In this document: piece by piece, positions 48,411 to 58,296 of the stretch
Layout of the letters: the number at the start of each line of letters is the position of its first letter
Numbering within the stretch: the stretch's first letter is position 1
Origin: an uncultured SAR324 cluster bacterium
GTDB lineage: Bacteria; SAR324; NAC60-12
Direction of reading: 5' to 3'
Length of the DNA: 64,000 nucleotides
Assembly: GCA_905182865.1 (NCBI GenBank)
Contig: CAJJCY010000001.1
Span: 496,001 to 560,000 of the forward strand
Position numbers and translations under genes: made by a program
The notes under the pieces: model-generated
The model's database searches: none
The model's input: only the letters and a program-made list of their open reading frames with translations
Told to the model about the DNA's origin: nothing

Positions 48411-49093
48411 TGACTGGATCCTTTACCGAACGTATCACTCATCATATAGTTGACCATGTCCCATCGGTCCCTCACTGAAGTCTGTGCTCCATATGAGGGC
48501 ATAAAGCCACGTGGTTCCTGGAAAAAACTTCCGTATTTAATTTTGTTATAAAGGTGCGGAGCAGCAGTAGGCATTTGAAAAAACGCTTTGATTGGCGGGG
48601 CAGGGACACCCTTTTCTACCACCACTGTATTTGATTCTCCGTCCTCACCATGACAAGCAGCACAGTAAGTGTTATAAAGAGTTTGGCCACGATTTATTGA
48701 GTCGGAGGTTGCTTGTGTTGGATTTTTTGGAGAAAATTCACGGGGATTCCCATTAATTCCAGCACCATCAAGGTAAACTGCTGGTATAAATGGATCATAA
48801 ATCTTTACAATTTTTCCCAATACTACTCTCACTGGAACAGATTGTTTTGGAAAATTTTGATAGCTGCCCTCTTCCTGTGGCTTGAGACTTTTTCCATCAT
48901 ACATTTCACGAAAGAACGGATAATCTTTACCGTCAAACCAGGGGCGGGCATCATTTTCAATTCCATAGCCTTTTTGAGGATCGAAATATGGATACTGTTC
49001 CATTGCATTAACAGATGCAGCGATCAGCAAAAATAACCCGAAGAGACTTAAGTACAAATAAAATTTAGAGATGCACTTATTCTTTTTCAACAT
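48407..49093 (-). CDS. actE: alternative complex III cytochrome c subunit ActE
   Basis: Monoheme cytochrome c of alternative complex III. The single heme motif is CAACH in NTYCAACHGEDG, with a likely axial Met in RGFMPSYG. An N-terminal signal (KFYLYLSLFGLFLLIAASVNA) exports it. An ATG at 49108 adds five residues; I prefer the ATG at 49093, giving MLKKNKCISK. It overlaps the end of actD by 17 bases and the start of actF by four. Confidence 0.9.
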   Translation of the reverse strand: MLKKNKCISKFYLYLSLFGLFLLIAASVNAMEQYPYFDPQKGYGIENDARPWFDGKDYPFFREMYDGKSLKPQEEGSYQNFPKQSVPVRVVLGKIVKIYDPFIPAVYLDGAGINGNPREFSPKNPTQATSDSINRGQTLYNTYCAACHGEDGESNTVVVEKGVPAPPIKAFFQMPTAAPHLYNKIKYGSFFQEPRGFMPSYGAQTSVRDRWDMVNYMMSDTFGKGSSQ

Positions 49094-49598
49094 GAACCTC
49101 CTCTGCACCGTTCTTTTTCATAATTGCTTCAAACTCATCAATCCTGGCTTCATCACAACGCACGACCACGCCAAAGCGATCTCGCTGAAAACGAGTATAT
49201 TTCTTAGCAGAGTTTGGAATGGGAAAACGGAAGGAATCAATAATACCCAAAATTGCCAGTCCTAATAACGTGTGTATTGCAGTAAACAGAATTGTCAACT
49301 CAAACCCAATAATTGTAAATGGAGGTATGGCGACAATGGGTTTTCCGCTAACCGGTAGAACCCAATCAGATGCGGTCCATGCTGGCAAACTGTAGCCAAT
49401 TAAACAACCTAGTGCACCAAAAACCAGTGCTATCCAAGGTACAATTGAACTTGGATTTCCTAAAGCATGATCAATTTCATGACGGGGACAGGGCATCAAG
49501 ACGGTGGGTTGAACTCCTTGTTTGCGGACTTGTTCAATTGAATCTGTGGTTTCATCCAGATATTCAAAAATACCCCAGACTCCTGTGAATTTTTTCAT
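49077..49598 (-). CDS. actD: alternative complex III subunit ActD
   Basis: A 173-residue DUF3341-type protein with two membrane helices (IVPWIALVFGALGCLIGYSL and the segment around FELTILFTAIHTLLGLAILG). The N-terminus GVWGIFEYLDETTDSIEQVR and C-terminus FEAIMKKNGAEEVHVE are typical of ActD. Its ATG overlaps the actC stop by one base (TAATG), so translation is coupled. Confidence 0.9.
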   Translation of the reverse strand: MKKFTGVWGIFEYLDETTDSIEQVRKQGVQPTVLMPCPRHEIDHALGNPSSIVPWIALVFGALGCLIGYSLPAWTASDWVLPVSGKPIVAIPPFTIIGFELTILFTAIHTLLGLAILGIIDSFRFPIPNSAKKYTRFQRDRFGVVVRCDEARIDEFEAIMKKNGAEEVHVEKE

Positions 49599-51055
49599 TA
49601 GTTTCCTTTTTCAGTACGTTTCATGGGAGGAATACTAGCTTCCTTTAATTCCATGATTGCCATTGGCGGTAAACTCTTGGCAAACAGTGTAAATAGTGTA
49701 AAAAAGAAACCAAAGCTGCCAATAGTGATGCCTACTTCCACAATGGTCGGCCAATATTCACCCCAGGCTGAAGGGTCGTATTCATGCTGTAGGGAACTGC
49801 CGACAATGTTGAAACGTTCAAACCACATACCAACATTTACCAATGCAGCTATTATCCAAACGGCCAAAGGGTTATTCCTTATTTTCCAGCGCCATAAGGG
49901 AATGGGTGCAATTACGTTACAGAAAACCATCAGCCAGAAAGCAATTTGCGGAAAGTTGATTTGACTATCACCTAGCAATGTCCAGCTTTGCATTTCGCCA
50001 AATGGACGATAGTAAAATATTGCCCGTTCGAAAGGACTTCCGCTATAATAACCGATGAAAAATTCTGAAGCATATGCGTAACCAACAATTATTGAAGTGA
50101 AAATAATCATCTTCGAAACGCTTTGAATCACATGGTTAGTAATGTAATCCTGTAAACCAAAAACTGCACGCATGGGAATCAAAACGGTCAAGACCATTGA
50201 AAGTCCAGAAAAAATTGCACCGGCTACAAAGTAAGGAGCAAAAATGGTGGTGTGCCAACCAGGCACCGAGGACATTGCAAAGTCCCAGGAAACTATGGAG
50301 TGTACTGAAAAAACGAGTGGTGTAGCTATTGCTGCGAAAATAAGGTAACCACGCATGTAATGTACCCATTGATGATTGGTGCCACGCCAGGCTAAAGCCA
50401 TAGGTGCGTAAATCATAGCTTTCAGTTTTTTACCTTTTCGGGTTGCTTCATCACGCAAAATAGCCATGTCAGGAATCAGTCCCAGCAAGAAGAACATTAT
50501 CGAAACTGACATATATGTCGTAACTGCAAAGACATCCCAAAGAAGTGGAGATTTGAAGTTAACCCAGAGCATTCTTTCATTTGGATAAGGAATCAGCCAG
50601 AAAGCAAGCCACGGACGGCCGGTGTGCAACAGAGGAAAAAGTCCGGCAGTCATCACCGCAAAGACGGTCATTGCTTCCGCACTTCTATAAATTGCTGTCC
50701 GCCATGGAGCTCTGGTTAAATAAAATACTGCAGAAATCAAAGTCCCGGCGTGTCCAATTCCGATCCAAAAAACGAAGTTGGTAATATAAAAACCCCATGC
50801 AATAGGATGGCTAATTCCGCTGTAGCCGATTCCTACATCGATCTGAATTGCTAAACTCAGTGCGCCTAAGCCTAAAGCCATCAAAAAACCTAGCAGCAAA
50901 AGATAGTATGATGGACGCGGTTTGTCCAGCATCGCAAGCATCTCATCATTGATTTGTCCGTAGCCCAGAGTTGTCGCCCTGATACCAGGATGACCCTTTT
51001 GCTCGTCTATGACAACCTTTCCGGCGGTTTCGTTATATTCCGCAGTTATTCCCAT
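49598..51055 (-). CDS. actC: alternative complex III subunit ActC, NrfD-like quinol-binding
   Basis: Polytopic NrfD/PsrC-family subunit of 485 residues, the probable quinol-oxidising subunit. It shows about ten helices, WIGIGHAGTLISAVFYLTRA (conserved GHAGT region), HSIVSWDFAMSSVPGWHTTI and YYSGSPFERAIF. The frame is intact. It sits between the iron-sulfur subunit ActB and ActD. Confidence 0.93.
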   Translation of the reverse strand: MGITAEYNETAGKVVIDEQKGHPGIRATTLGYGQINDEMLAMLDKPRPSYYLLLLGFLMALGLGALSLAIQIDVGIGYSGISHPIAWGFYITNFVFWIGIGHAGTLISAVFYLTRAPWRTAIYRSAEAMTVFAVMTAGLFPLLHTGRPWLAFWLIPYPNERMLWVNFKSPLLWDVFAVTTYMSVSIMFFLLGLIPDMAILRDEATRKGKKLKAMIYAPMALAWRGTNHQWVHYMRGYLIFAAIATPLVFSVHSIVSWDFAMSSVPGWHTTIFAPYFVAGAIFSGLSMVLTVLIPMRAVFGLQDYITNHVIQSVSKMIIFTSIIVGYAYASEFFIGYYSGSPFERAIFYYRPFGEMQSWTLLGDSQINFPQIAFWLMVFCNVIAPIPLWRWKIRNNPLAVWIIAALVNVGMWFERFNIVGSSLQHEYDPSAWGEYWPTIVEVGITIGSFGFFFTLFTLFAKSLPPMAIMELKEASIPPMKRTEKGN

Positions 51056-51085
51056 TTATTCTCCGTATGCTCTTTGCGTCATCAG

Positions 51086-54058
51086 TTAACTGTGGGCTTG
51101 TTCCTGCTCATGCGAGCCGTGATTGTCAGAATCATGTCCGTCAACCTCTCTGGTATTGACCTTCTTTAGATAGGTAACAGCCGGTTTGTAATTGAGTTCT
51201 GCAAGCACCTCATACTGCCGATCTCTTTTTGCCGGATTATCTCGTAAAGCGTTTTTGGCAACTTTGCTTTCAGGATCCATCAGGTTGCCAAATGTGATAG
51301 CTTTAGTAGGACAAGTCTGTTGACAAGCTGTAACCACTTCTCCATCTTCCAAATCTCGTCCCAGATTTTTTGCATCATATTTTGCATCTTTTATTCGCTG
51401 CACACAAAATGTGCATTTTTCCATCACACCAACTTCTCGTGTAGTGATTGTTGTATTCAATTGCTGATCAAGCGGAGCAGGAAATTCATAATTGAACCAG
51501 TTGAATCGTCTTACCTTGTAGGCGCAGTTGTTTGAGCAGTAGCGGGTTCCAACACAGCGGTTGTATACCATGGCGTTCAGGCCTTCTGGATTATGGTAGG
51601 TTGCATAAACAGGACACACAGTTTCGCATCCTGCATTTCCGCAGTGCTGACAAAGCATGGGCGAAAAACGTGTTTCAAAATCATCACCGTATCCTTCAAT
51701 GTAGCGCTCCATACGAATCCATGACATTTCACGTCCAATTGCAGTACGAACTTTTCCGACAACCGGCAAATTGTTTTCAGCGTAACATGCAACTACACAA
51801 GCAGAACATCCATTACACCGATCCAAATCAATTGTCATGCCCCAGCGGTACGGTTTGTAATAACCGGCTGTTTCAGAGCGGTCCGGATAAAACTCAACAG
51901 GACGATTGTGTCCTGAGGAATGTTTTTCAGGGTTATTCAACTCTTCAACGGTTGTTGCTGCGGAAATATCCCGACCCAGTTGGCGGGCATTCCCGTCAGT
52001 ATTTACCGTATAGGATTTTTCATTGATTAACTTAAGTTTTGCCTTTGCACCAACAAAAACAAGACTTCCCGCTTTGTCCATTTGATCTGGCAGTAGTTTC
52101 ATTACGTTAATTCCGAAACCGTCTGCGACATCTCCAGAATGTTGATGTCCCTGTCCCATAGGGATTGCAATTGCATTCCTGTGAATACCAAAATGGTAGT
52201 AAGCTGTAGCTTGTACTGAACCATATGGTGTGCTGATTTCAACGATTGCCCGGTCATTAATTCCCAGTTTCTGGGCAGTGTCCGGATTTATTTCCATCCA
52301 TGAATCCCAGACAATCTGACTCATAGGATCAGGTACTTCCTGCAGCCAAGGTTTGTTTGCCCCGCTTCCATCACCAAGAAGAAGTGAGGTCGTTGGGAAC
52401 AACGTCAGGCCATCACTGCTGGCCATGCCGGGATCATTGAGTTTGACTGAGGCTACTCTTCTGTTCAAAGAAGCCCGGACAAATTTTGGTTTTTCAAAAA
52501 TGCCGCCGTTTTCAAGTACACTGATCCAAAAGCTGTCGAACTTTCTTTTATCTCCAACTTTTCTTTGAATTTTTTGCCAAATATTTTGAAGATAATCAAG
52601 ATAGCTGGAATTCTCTGAAAATGCTTTTTTATTGACGTTCTGAGCAACGCTTAGCAAAATATCCTCGCGGGCTCTTGCATCAAACATATTCACTGTCGAC
52701 ATTACAGGCTGTTGAATACTTCTTACTCCATTTCGTGGAAATGCGTCTCCCCAACTTTCATAAGCAGTAAGAGCAGGCAGAACTAAATTAGCCGTATGAG
52801 TCGTTTCACTTTTCTGTGATGCAAGGCTGACCACAAAAGTTTTTTTCAGGGCCTGCAAAAAACCCATTGAAGGTGGAAGAGCATAAACCGGATTAGAATC
52901 ATCAACTATGAGTAATTTGATTTTTCCAGCATTGAGGTCACTGATCAACTGTGTCAAATCTTGATGAGTTGAACTTTCAGGAGTAGTTTGGTCGGAGAAA
53001 AGGACTGTCTTGTTCAGCGCACCGGAGACAGCATTAAGAATATTTACGCCGACCAGTGTTTCCACACTCTGGTCAGTTGCAGAAACATTACCTCCGCCAA
53101 GTGCTAACAATGGACCATGTTCCATTGCATCTATTGCCAGTTCACTCAGAGTTTCAGCAGAAACGCCTGTTGCTTCAGCAACTTTTTCAGGAGAATAAGC
53201 TTGCAGATATTTTTTTAGAAATTTGTAAGTCCCATTTTCTTTCTGTATGACTGAAGCAATTGCCAGAGCAACCAAGCCCTCGGTTCCGGGATTAATTACA
53301 ATCCAGCGATCTGCTTTTGCGCCGGTCAGGGAAACTTGAGGAGAGATGTGAATGAACTTGTTTTTCCTGCCGTTTTTATAGACATGCATATCTGTAAAAC
53401 GCCGTGCATTTTCAACAGGATTACCCCAGTTTTCCAGAAAATCTGTACTAAAATTAAATACAACTCCAGCCTTTTCAAAAGCATATTCCGGAACATTTGC
53501 ATGATCAAAAGCAATTTTGTTTGCTTCTATCTGACTTTTTTGAGTCAGCAGGTTGAATTTAAAACGTTGCCCACCTCCTGCGGCTTGCAGCCATTCATCA
53601 ACAAAATCTCCCTCGCTCCCTGATGCAGGTTTTCCTAAATAAGCGATTGCACCTGAAGCTGCTTTAATAATAGCAGAAAATTGCTGCATTCCTTCTTCCC
53701 AGGGAATCTGCTTTCCGTCCGCCAGTGGATGGGCGTGTCGATTAGGATTATAAAGAGTTTGCAGTGAGGCTTGTCCCCGCGCGCAAAGTGCACCTTGATT
53801 AACGGGGTGGTTGGGGTTGCCTTCAGCTTTTTGGGCACGATGTTCACGGGTTGTAACCATCATTCCACAAGCAGAATCACACTCACGGCAGGTGGTCATA
53901 TATTTGTATGCAGTATGAGGAGTGTATTCATAGTCCGTTGGCGGTATCAACATCGGGATCAGCTTCTCCGAACTTTTTTCACAACCAGCCACTACAGCGG
54001 TAGCACCACCGACGCCCATGTATTTGAATAAATTTCTTCGGCTGAGGCCTTTCTTCAT
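51086..54058 (-). CDS. actB: alternative complex III iron-sulfur subunit ActB
   Basis: Large iron-sulfur subunit, 990 residues, fusing a molybdopterin-oxidoreductase-like domain and a four-cluster ferredoxin domain. The open frame reaches 54157, but the ATG at 54058 follows AGGAGA and starts MKKGLSRRNLFKYMG, a Tat-type signal ending in AVVAGC, a possible lipobox. CRECDSACGMM and CARGQ follow in the first domain. The second has CNGCSACVVACYAENN, CQHCGNAGCETVCP, CVGTRYCSNNCAY and CTFC with CQQTCP. It passes electrons from quinol toward the cytochrome subunits. Confidence 0.94.
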   Translation of the reverse strand: MKKGLSRRNLFKYMGVGGATAVVAGCEKSSEKLIPMLIPPTDYEYTPHTAYKYMTTCRECDSACGMMVTTREHRAQKAEGNPNHPVNQGALCARGQASLQTLYNPNRHAHPLADGKQIPWEEGMQQFSAIIKAASGAIAYLGKPASGSEGDFVDEWLQAAGGGQRFKFNLLTQKSQIEANKIAFDHANVPEYAFEKAGVVFNFSTDFLENWGNPVENARRFTDMHVYKNGRKNKFIHISPQVSLTGAKADRWIVINPGTEGLVALAIASVIQKENGTYKFLKKYLQAYSPEKVAEATGVSAETLSELAIDAMEHGPLLALGGGNVSATDQSVETLVGVNILNAVSGALNKTVLFSDQTTPESSTHQDLTQLISDLNAGKIKLLIVDDSNPVYALPPSMGFLQALKKTFVVSLASQKSETTHTANLVLPALTAYESWGDAFPRNGVRSIQQPVMSTVNMFDARAREDILLSVAQNVNKKAFSENSSYLDYLQNIWQKIQRKVGDKRKFDSFWISVLENGGIFEKPKFVRASLNRRVASVKLNDPGMASSDGLTLFPTTSLLLGDGSGANKPWLQEVPDPMSQIVWDSWMEINPDTAQKLGINDRAIVEISTPYGSVQATAYYHFGIHRNAIAIPMGQGHQHSGDVADGFGINVMKLLPDQMDKAGSLVFVGAKAKLKLINEKSYTVNTDGNARQLGRDISAATTVEELNNPEKHSSGHNRPVEFYPDRSETAGYYKPYRWGMTIDLDRCNGCSACVVACYAENNLPVVGKVRTAIGREMSWIRMERYIEGYGDDFETRFSPMLCQHCGNAGCETVCPVYATYHNPEGLNAMVYNRCVGTRYCSNNCAYKVRRFNWFNYEFPAPLDQQLNTTITTREVGVMEKCTFCVQRIKDAKYDAKNLGRDLEDGEVVTACQQTCPTKAITFGNLMDPESKVAKNALRDNPAKRDRQYEVLAELNYKPAVTYLKKVNTREVDGHDSDNHGSHEQEQAHS

Positions 54059-54077
54059 TCGGTTCTCCTTTTCATTT

Positions 54078-54824
54078 TTAATAATGGCATGTGTAGCAGT
54101 CCAGCAAATTTGGATTGTGATATCCTTTCTCATTAACCAATCCAATGTCAGCCTCACGTTTTTTGTTCAGCTCTTTTGCGTGATACCAACCTGCCATCGT
54201 GTTTCCGGAACGTTTTCGTTCTTTTGCACCTTTCACTTGTAAATGACATTCCATGCACCAGCCCATAGTAGCAAAATTTTCATCTACCTGTACAATCACT
54301 TCCATTTGTCGTACGTCACCATGGCAGGCCAGGCAGCGCTCATCACCTCCAGTTCTAAACTGAGCTAACTTACATTCCAAACTTCGCGGTGCGTTTTCAG
54401 AGTCGCATCCTGCACCAGCATCATCTAACAGACGATTGCTGTCGGCATTGATATGTTCTTTGTGAGGAAATCGAACAAAATCTGGTATGTCATGAATCTT
54501 AACCCATGGAATAGGCTCATTATTCGACCAGAAAGTCCGCATTTTATTGACCTCTACACTTTCTGGTTGAACCAATTTTTGTTCTTGTGGACCATGGCAA
54601 CCGATGCAAGTACTGACAGGGGGAACTCCGGAAGAAAACGAACGACGGGCATAAAGATGACAGTATTGGCAGGCAATTCCGTTTTGAACTGTATGAAGTT
54701 TGTGGCTAAAGGCAATGGGTTGCTCTTCTGCTAAAACCGCCGAAGAACTCAATGCAAGAAAAAAAACAGACAGAATCAGGCTAATCGGAAAAATGTACCT
54801 TAGAACCATATTATTGTTTCGCAA
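54078..54824 (-). CDS. actA: alternative complex III pentaheme cytochrome ActA
   Basis: A 248-residue exported cytochrome c with five CxxCH motifs (CQYCH, CIGCH, CLACH, CMECH, CYTCH), the number expected for ActA. A signal peptide (FPISLILSVFFLALSSSAVLA) leads. An internal Met six residues in is an alternative start. It is the first gene of the actABCDEF operon and 19 bases before actB. No cytochrome oxidase genes follow in this window. Confidence 0.93.
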   Translation of the reverse strand: MRNNNMVLRYIFPISLILSVFFLALSSSAVLAEEQPIAFSHKLHTVQNGIACQYCHLYARRSFSSGVPPVSTCIGCHGPQEQKLVQPESVEVNKMRTFWSNNEPIPWVKIHDIPDFVRFPHKEHINADSNRLLDDAGAGCDSENAPRSLECKLAQFRTGGDERCLACHGDVRQMEVIVQVDENFATMGWCMECHLQVKGAKERKRSGNTMAGWYHAKELNKKREADIGLVNEKGYHNPNLLDCYTCHY

Positions 54825-54866
54825 GATCTTTAAATTTCAAGAATCAATTTTAATTAAATTCAGTTG

Positions 54867-54882
54867 TACATGAGATCATGTA
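54867..54882. promoter_or_regulatory. palindrome upstream of actA
   Basis: Perfect 7-bp arms tacatga and tcatgta around GA, 43 bases before the actA start codon, inside a wider gttgtac ... gtacaac pair. It may be an operator or lie in the leader of the act mRNA. The remaining sequence to 55283 shows no gene that I can support. Confidence 0.35.
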
Positions 54883-55283
54883 GATTAAGAAAGTACAACC
54901 TATTTTTCATTGTTTTTGATTATTTGTAAAAACGAAAACTTTTCCTCTTCAAGAATCAAGTCTCTGCTAAAAACCTGAATCACTCAATTGCCAGATTGAT
55001 TCTCTACTGGAACCATAGAAGGTACAAATAACAAAATAATAACCAAGATAAAGAATCGCTTTCGGATTCAGAGATCAAGATTATTTATACTCAAAATTAC
55101 GGCTATACATCAAGCGAAGTACGTTTTATTCAGATGAACCAAAATTAAGCTGTAGAGTTAATTTAAAGGAAAGGACGTATAAGTCAGTACTAACCACACT
55201 CCGTAGGTCTTCGTCACCAATCAGAGCAGTAGCCGAAGGTGCTGGATTTACTACATTATTTTTATCTTTAATTCTTGTTCAAT
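54883..55283. other. intergenic region without recognised gene
   Basis: AT-rich spacer between the act operon promoter side and the end of the aldolase gene. I see no tRNA, no convincing small gene and no repeat beyond the palindrome at 54867. Confidence 0.5.
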
Positions 55284-56183
55284 TCAGGTAATAGAAGCTT
55301 GGTAAATGCTTTCTATTGAAGAATCCAATATTAAGTTGAACTCTTCATCTGATTGTTCCACTGAGAGGCCCTCAGTAAGTGCTCGGTTAAAACTTGCAAC
55401 CATTCTCTTATTTTGAGTCAAAAGGCTGTTGGCATCGTCTCTGCTGTAACCTCCAGAGAGAGCAAATACCCGTATAACATTAGGATGATTAATACAGGAT
55501 GTATATAAATTATTTTCATTTGGAATAGTCAACTTTAGTATAACCTTCTGATCTGAAGCTAGCTGTTCGATATGATCCATCAGATGTTTAAGAAGCATCA
55601 TTTCAGCCTCGGCTTTGGTTTCGCAATGAATATCTACTTCAGGCTCAATAATCGGCACCAGCTCAGTTGCAATGATCATTTTAGCAATTTCAAATTGTTG
55701 TTTAACGATAGCAGCTACTCCGTTCTCGTTAGCATTTTTAATAACTGAACGCATCTTAGTTCCAAAAATTTCTTTTTTAATTGCCTGCCGAAGAAGTTCT
55801 TGCAAGCCAGGAATCGGCTTCATTAATTGCACTCCGTTGTTTTCATCTTCCAATCCTTTGTCTACTTTAAGAAAAGGCACAACCTGCTTCTCTTGCCAAA
55901 GATATTGAGCAGAACCCTTACCATTTATTTCAAGGTTCATGGTTTTTTCAAAAAGTATGGCACCTAATATTCGGTCTCCAGAAAAACTTGGAGAAGTGAC
56001 TATACGAGAACGCATTTCATGGATCTTATCAAACATCTCCCGGTCATTCGAATAGTCTGACTCTCCAACCCCGTATAGGCGTAATGCTTTGGGAGTACTA
56101 CCCCCACTCTGATCAAGTGCGGCAATGAAACCATCATTTTCCTTTATTTTTTTCAAGTATTGATAGCCTGTTGAATGCTTCAT
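55284..56183 (-). CDS. class I fructose-bisphosphate aldolase
   Basis: Schiff-base aldolase of glycolysis and gluconeogenesis, 299 residues, of the short bacterial class I type found in staphylococci (FdaI-like). Landmarks are GFIAALDQSGGSTPKALRLYG, IVTSPSF, PFLKVDKGLEDENNGVQLMK, GTKMRSVI, the catalytic lysine region VILKLTIPNENN and RVFALSGGYSRDDAN. It is a single gene with 300 bases of empty AT-rich spacer upstream (56184-56482). Confidence 0.95.
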   Translation of the reverse strand: MKHSTGYQYLKKIKENDGFIAALDQSGGSTPKALRLYGVGESDYSNDREMFDKIHEMRSRIVTSPSFSGDRILGAILFEKTMNLEINGKGSAQYLWQEKQVVPFLKVDKGLEDENNGVQLMKPIPGLQELLRQAIKKEIFGTKMRSVIKNANENGVAAIVKQQFEIAKMIIATELVPIIEPEVDIHCETKAEAEMMLLKHLMDHIEQLASDQKVILKLTIPNENNLYTSCINHPNVIRVFALSGGYSRDDANSLLTQNKRMVASFNRALTEGLSVEQSDEEFNLILDSSIESIYQASIT

Positions 56184-56482
56184 TTTAGGTACATAATAAT
56201 GCTGTTATCTATTCAAAAACTCTAGATGCTATATCTCTTCATAAAAACTTCCATAACTTCTTCAATTATCTTACGCTGAACCATATACTGATATCAAATA
56301 TGTTTATCTAAAATTGATTCGTTAATCGTATCTGACTAAATTCTCTTCAATTAAATTCAGTTGGCATTGGTTTATAATCTAATCCTGGTTGCAGATGAAG
56401 TCAATATTATAACATTAATTAGTTTATTTGATATACGAGAAAGATGCAGTGAAGTTAGAAAAGCATTAACTGATACCTGAAG

Positions 56483-57145
56483 TTAAAGTTTGCGTGCCAA
56501 CGTAAGGCCGTCTCCAACAGATAACAGTGACAAGTCAACGCGTTTATCATTGTGGACAGCCACATTGAACTCACGAATTGCTACTGTATCAGCATCTGTC
56601 ACCTTTGGATTTGCCGGTCTGCCGGACCACAGCACATTGTCGATCAAAATCAAACCGCCAGGCCGCAACAAATTCAAACATTTTTCGTAATATACTTTGT
56701 AATTCTCTTTATCAGCGTCGATAAATGCCATGTCGAACGTGCCGGCCTCCCCATTATTCAGGGCTTTGTTCAGAGTCTCTTCGGCCAACCCAATTCGCAG
56801 TTCAATCTTATCAGCTACCCCAGCATCCTGCCAAAAACGCAACGCAATCCCCGTAAACTCCTCGCTTATATCACAGGTAACGATTTGTCCGTTCTCCGGC
56901 AGAGCAAGCGCCATAACTAGGCAGCTATACCCAGTAAAGGTGCCCACCTCGACAATCCTTTTCGCTTCCACTAGTCCTACCAACAAAGCCATGAACTGCC
57001 CTTGGTCCGGCGAAATTTGCATACGTCCATTCGGCATCTTCCCCGTTTCCTCGCGTAACTTCACCAGTATTGGCAAGTCACGCAACGAATTGTCCAGGAT
57101 ATAATCGTAAATTTTATCATCGATTAAAAAGTTACGTCTACTCAT
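56483..57145 (-). CDS. SAM-dependent O-methyltransferase
   Basis: A 220-residue methyltransferase of the caffeoyl-CoA/catechol O-methyltransferase type. The SAM motif is VEVGTFTGYSCLVMALALP, with the metal-binding and catalytic Asp region FIDADKENYKVYYE and ILIDNVLWSGR. The open frame extends to 57214, but the ATG at 57145 after AAGAGA gives SRRNFLIDDKIYDYI, the normal N-terminus. The acceptor substrate is unknown. Confidence 0.9.
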   Translation of the reverse strand: MSRRNFLIDDKIYDYILDNSLRDLPILVKLREETGKMPNGRMQISPDQGQFMALLVGLVEAKRIVEVGTFTGYSCLVMALALPENGQIVTCDISEEFTGIALRFWQDAGVADKIELRIGLAEETLNKALNNGEAGTFDMAFIDADKENYKVYYEKCLNLLRPGGLILIDNVLWSGRPANPKVTDADTVAIREFNVAVHNDKRVDLSLLSVGDGLTLARKL

Positions 57146-57908
57146 TTTTATTCTCTTTGTGTATGAAAGGTTGTACCGATTAGAATCCGTACCGGTTAAG
57201 TGAAAAAATATCAATCAACAAAATTGGAGGAGTAAGTTTCAAAACAGAAGCATTCCAATCCGTCAAGATCAAACTTATCGAACATGCAACCTCAACAATT
57301 ACAACCAAGGGCAATAGAATCGTGTAAACTGCTTCAGAAACTCCAGTTACACCATTTTGATGATTTGGGGACTGTTCAATCTTTGATACAAAACCGTGTT
57401 TCACTAAAAAATTAACCGCCATGATCAAACCCGTAAGTGGGTTTAGCTCTTGTCTGCTTTGGCAGAGTTCTAAGTTTTTTTCAGACCTTTTGGACGATCT
57501 TGTGTTATGATAAACCACCATTGAAATGGTGACGTTTCAAGGTTGATTTTGAGGTTAACTACTTGACCATGCTACCATTATAGTGTTTGTTTGTCACCTA
57601 ATTGCATGATTTAGGTATTACAGAATTGAACACCAAAAATTTAACCCCACCATCTCCTGTGATTGACCGCCACTAATTCTTCACAGTCGTACAACACTTC
57701 GGAAGCTACCATTCCAATTCTTGAAAAATCCACCAAATGATTAAATATTTTGGGTTTTCCTAAACACTTTTATTCTGTAGTTTAGTTACTATTACGGATA
57801 TACTGGATCTGGTTAGAATGTTTCAATTTAAGGATAATTTCGCAGATTGCAAAGTATGAATTTTTGACTACTCGAATTATCTATTTATAATTTGTTATTG
57901 AGTAAAAG
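57146..57908. other. intergenic region with doubtful short frames
   Basis: No gene I can support firmly. A minus-strand frame at 57180-57521 (113 residues, one hydrophobic stretch) overlaps the methyltransferase leader and matches nothing I know. A short minus-strand stretch at about 57650-57780 reads NHLVDFSRIGMVASEVLYD and ends in RRWWG, which looks like a gene remnant of unknown origin. A 6-bp hairpin (aaaccc/gggttt) lies near 57426-57443. Confidence 0.35.
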
Positions 57909-58061
57909 GTGAAAAATCTTTTATTCATTTTCCTGATGTTAAGTTTTTGTCTTGCCGTCATCTTATGTGATACTAAAAGTAGTACATCAGATCGTACTAG
58001 TCCTGACAATACAACAACTACTGTTCGTGTCTTGATTCCGGAGGACGTCGGTTGGTTTTAG
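57909..58061 (+). CDS. possible small lipoprotein
   Basis: A 50-residue frame starting with GTG: a Lys-Asn start, a hydrophobic core LLFIFLMLSFCL and a lipobox-like AVILC with Cys at residue 21, then a Ser/Thr-rich tail. The layout is that of a tiny lipoprotein. No Shine-Dalgarno is convincing and no family is known. Confidence 0.3.
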   Translation: MKNLLFIFLMLSFCLAVILCDTKSSTSDRTSPDNTTTTVRVLIPEDVGWF

Positions 58062-58256
58062 GTTGTTTTCAGTAGAAATGGATGATGCGCTCTGCTTATC
58101 CACCATACGGTTTTGTTTAATAATCTCTTGGGGTTTGATCCCCTGCTCCTTGTGGCGAAAGTATTTGATTCCCATTCCAATACCATGCTTTTTGCTGCGA
58201 GGCAGTTTATTTTTGTTTTTTGGCAGTTCGTTGAAGGCAACCAATACTTTTCGCAA
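57987..58256 (-). CDS. doubtful small basic protein
   Basis: An 89-residue basic frame with KNKNKLPRSKKHGIGMG, divergent from the ATP-grasp gene by 40 bases and overlapping the possible small lipoprotein on the other strand. Composition is not obviously random, but there is no family match and no clear ribosome site. Only one of the two overlapping frames is likely to be real. Confidence 0.2.
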   Translation of the reverse strand: MRKVLVAFNELPKNKNKLPRSKKHGIGMGIKYFRHKEQGIKPQEIIKQNRMVDKQSASSISTENNLKPTDVLRNQDTNSSCCIVRTSTI

Positions 58257-58296
58257 ACAGAGCCAAAGTATTTTTTATCGAGACAGGATTTTTTAG

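Noticed and set aside
57180..57521. 113-residue minus-strand frame upstream of the methyltransferase
   Set aside because: It overlaps the methyltransferase leader, has no recognisable family or ribosome site, and its single hydrophobic stretch is not enough to call a gene.
58063..58296. Hydrophobic plus-strand frame before the ATP-grasp gene
   Set aside because: It is the mirror of a basic minus-strand frame and reads as a shadow translation; no start site is visible.
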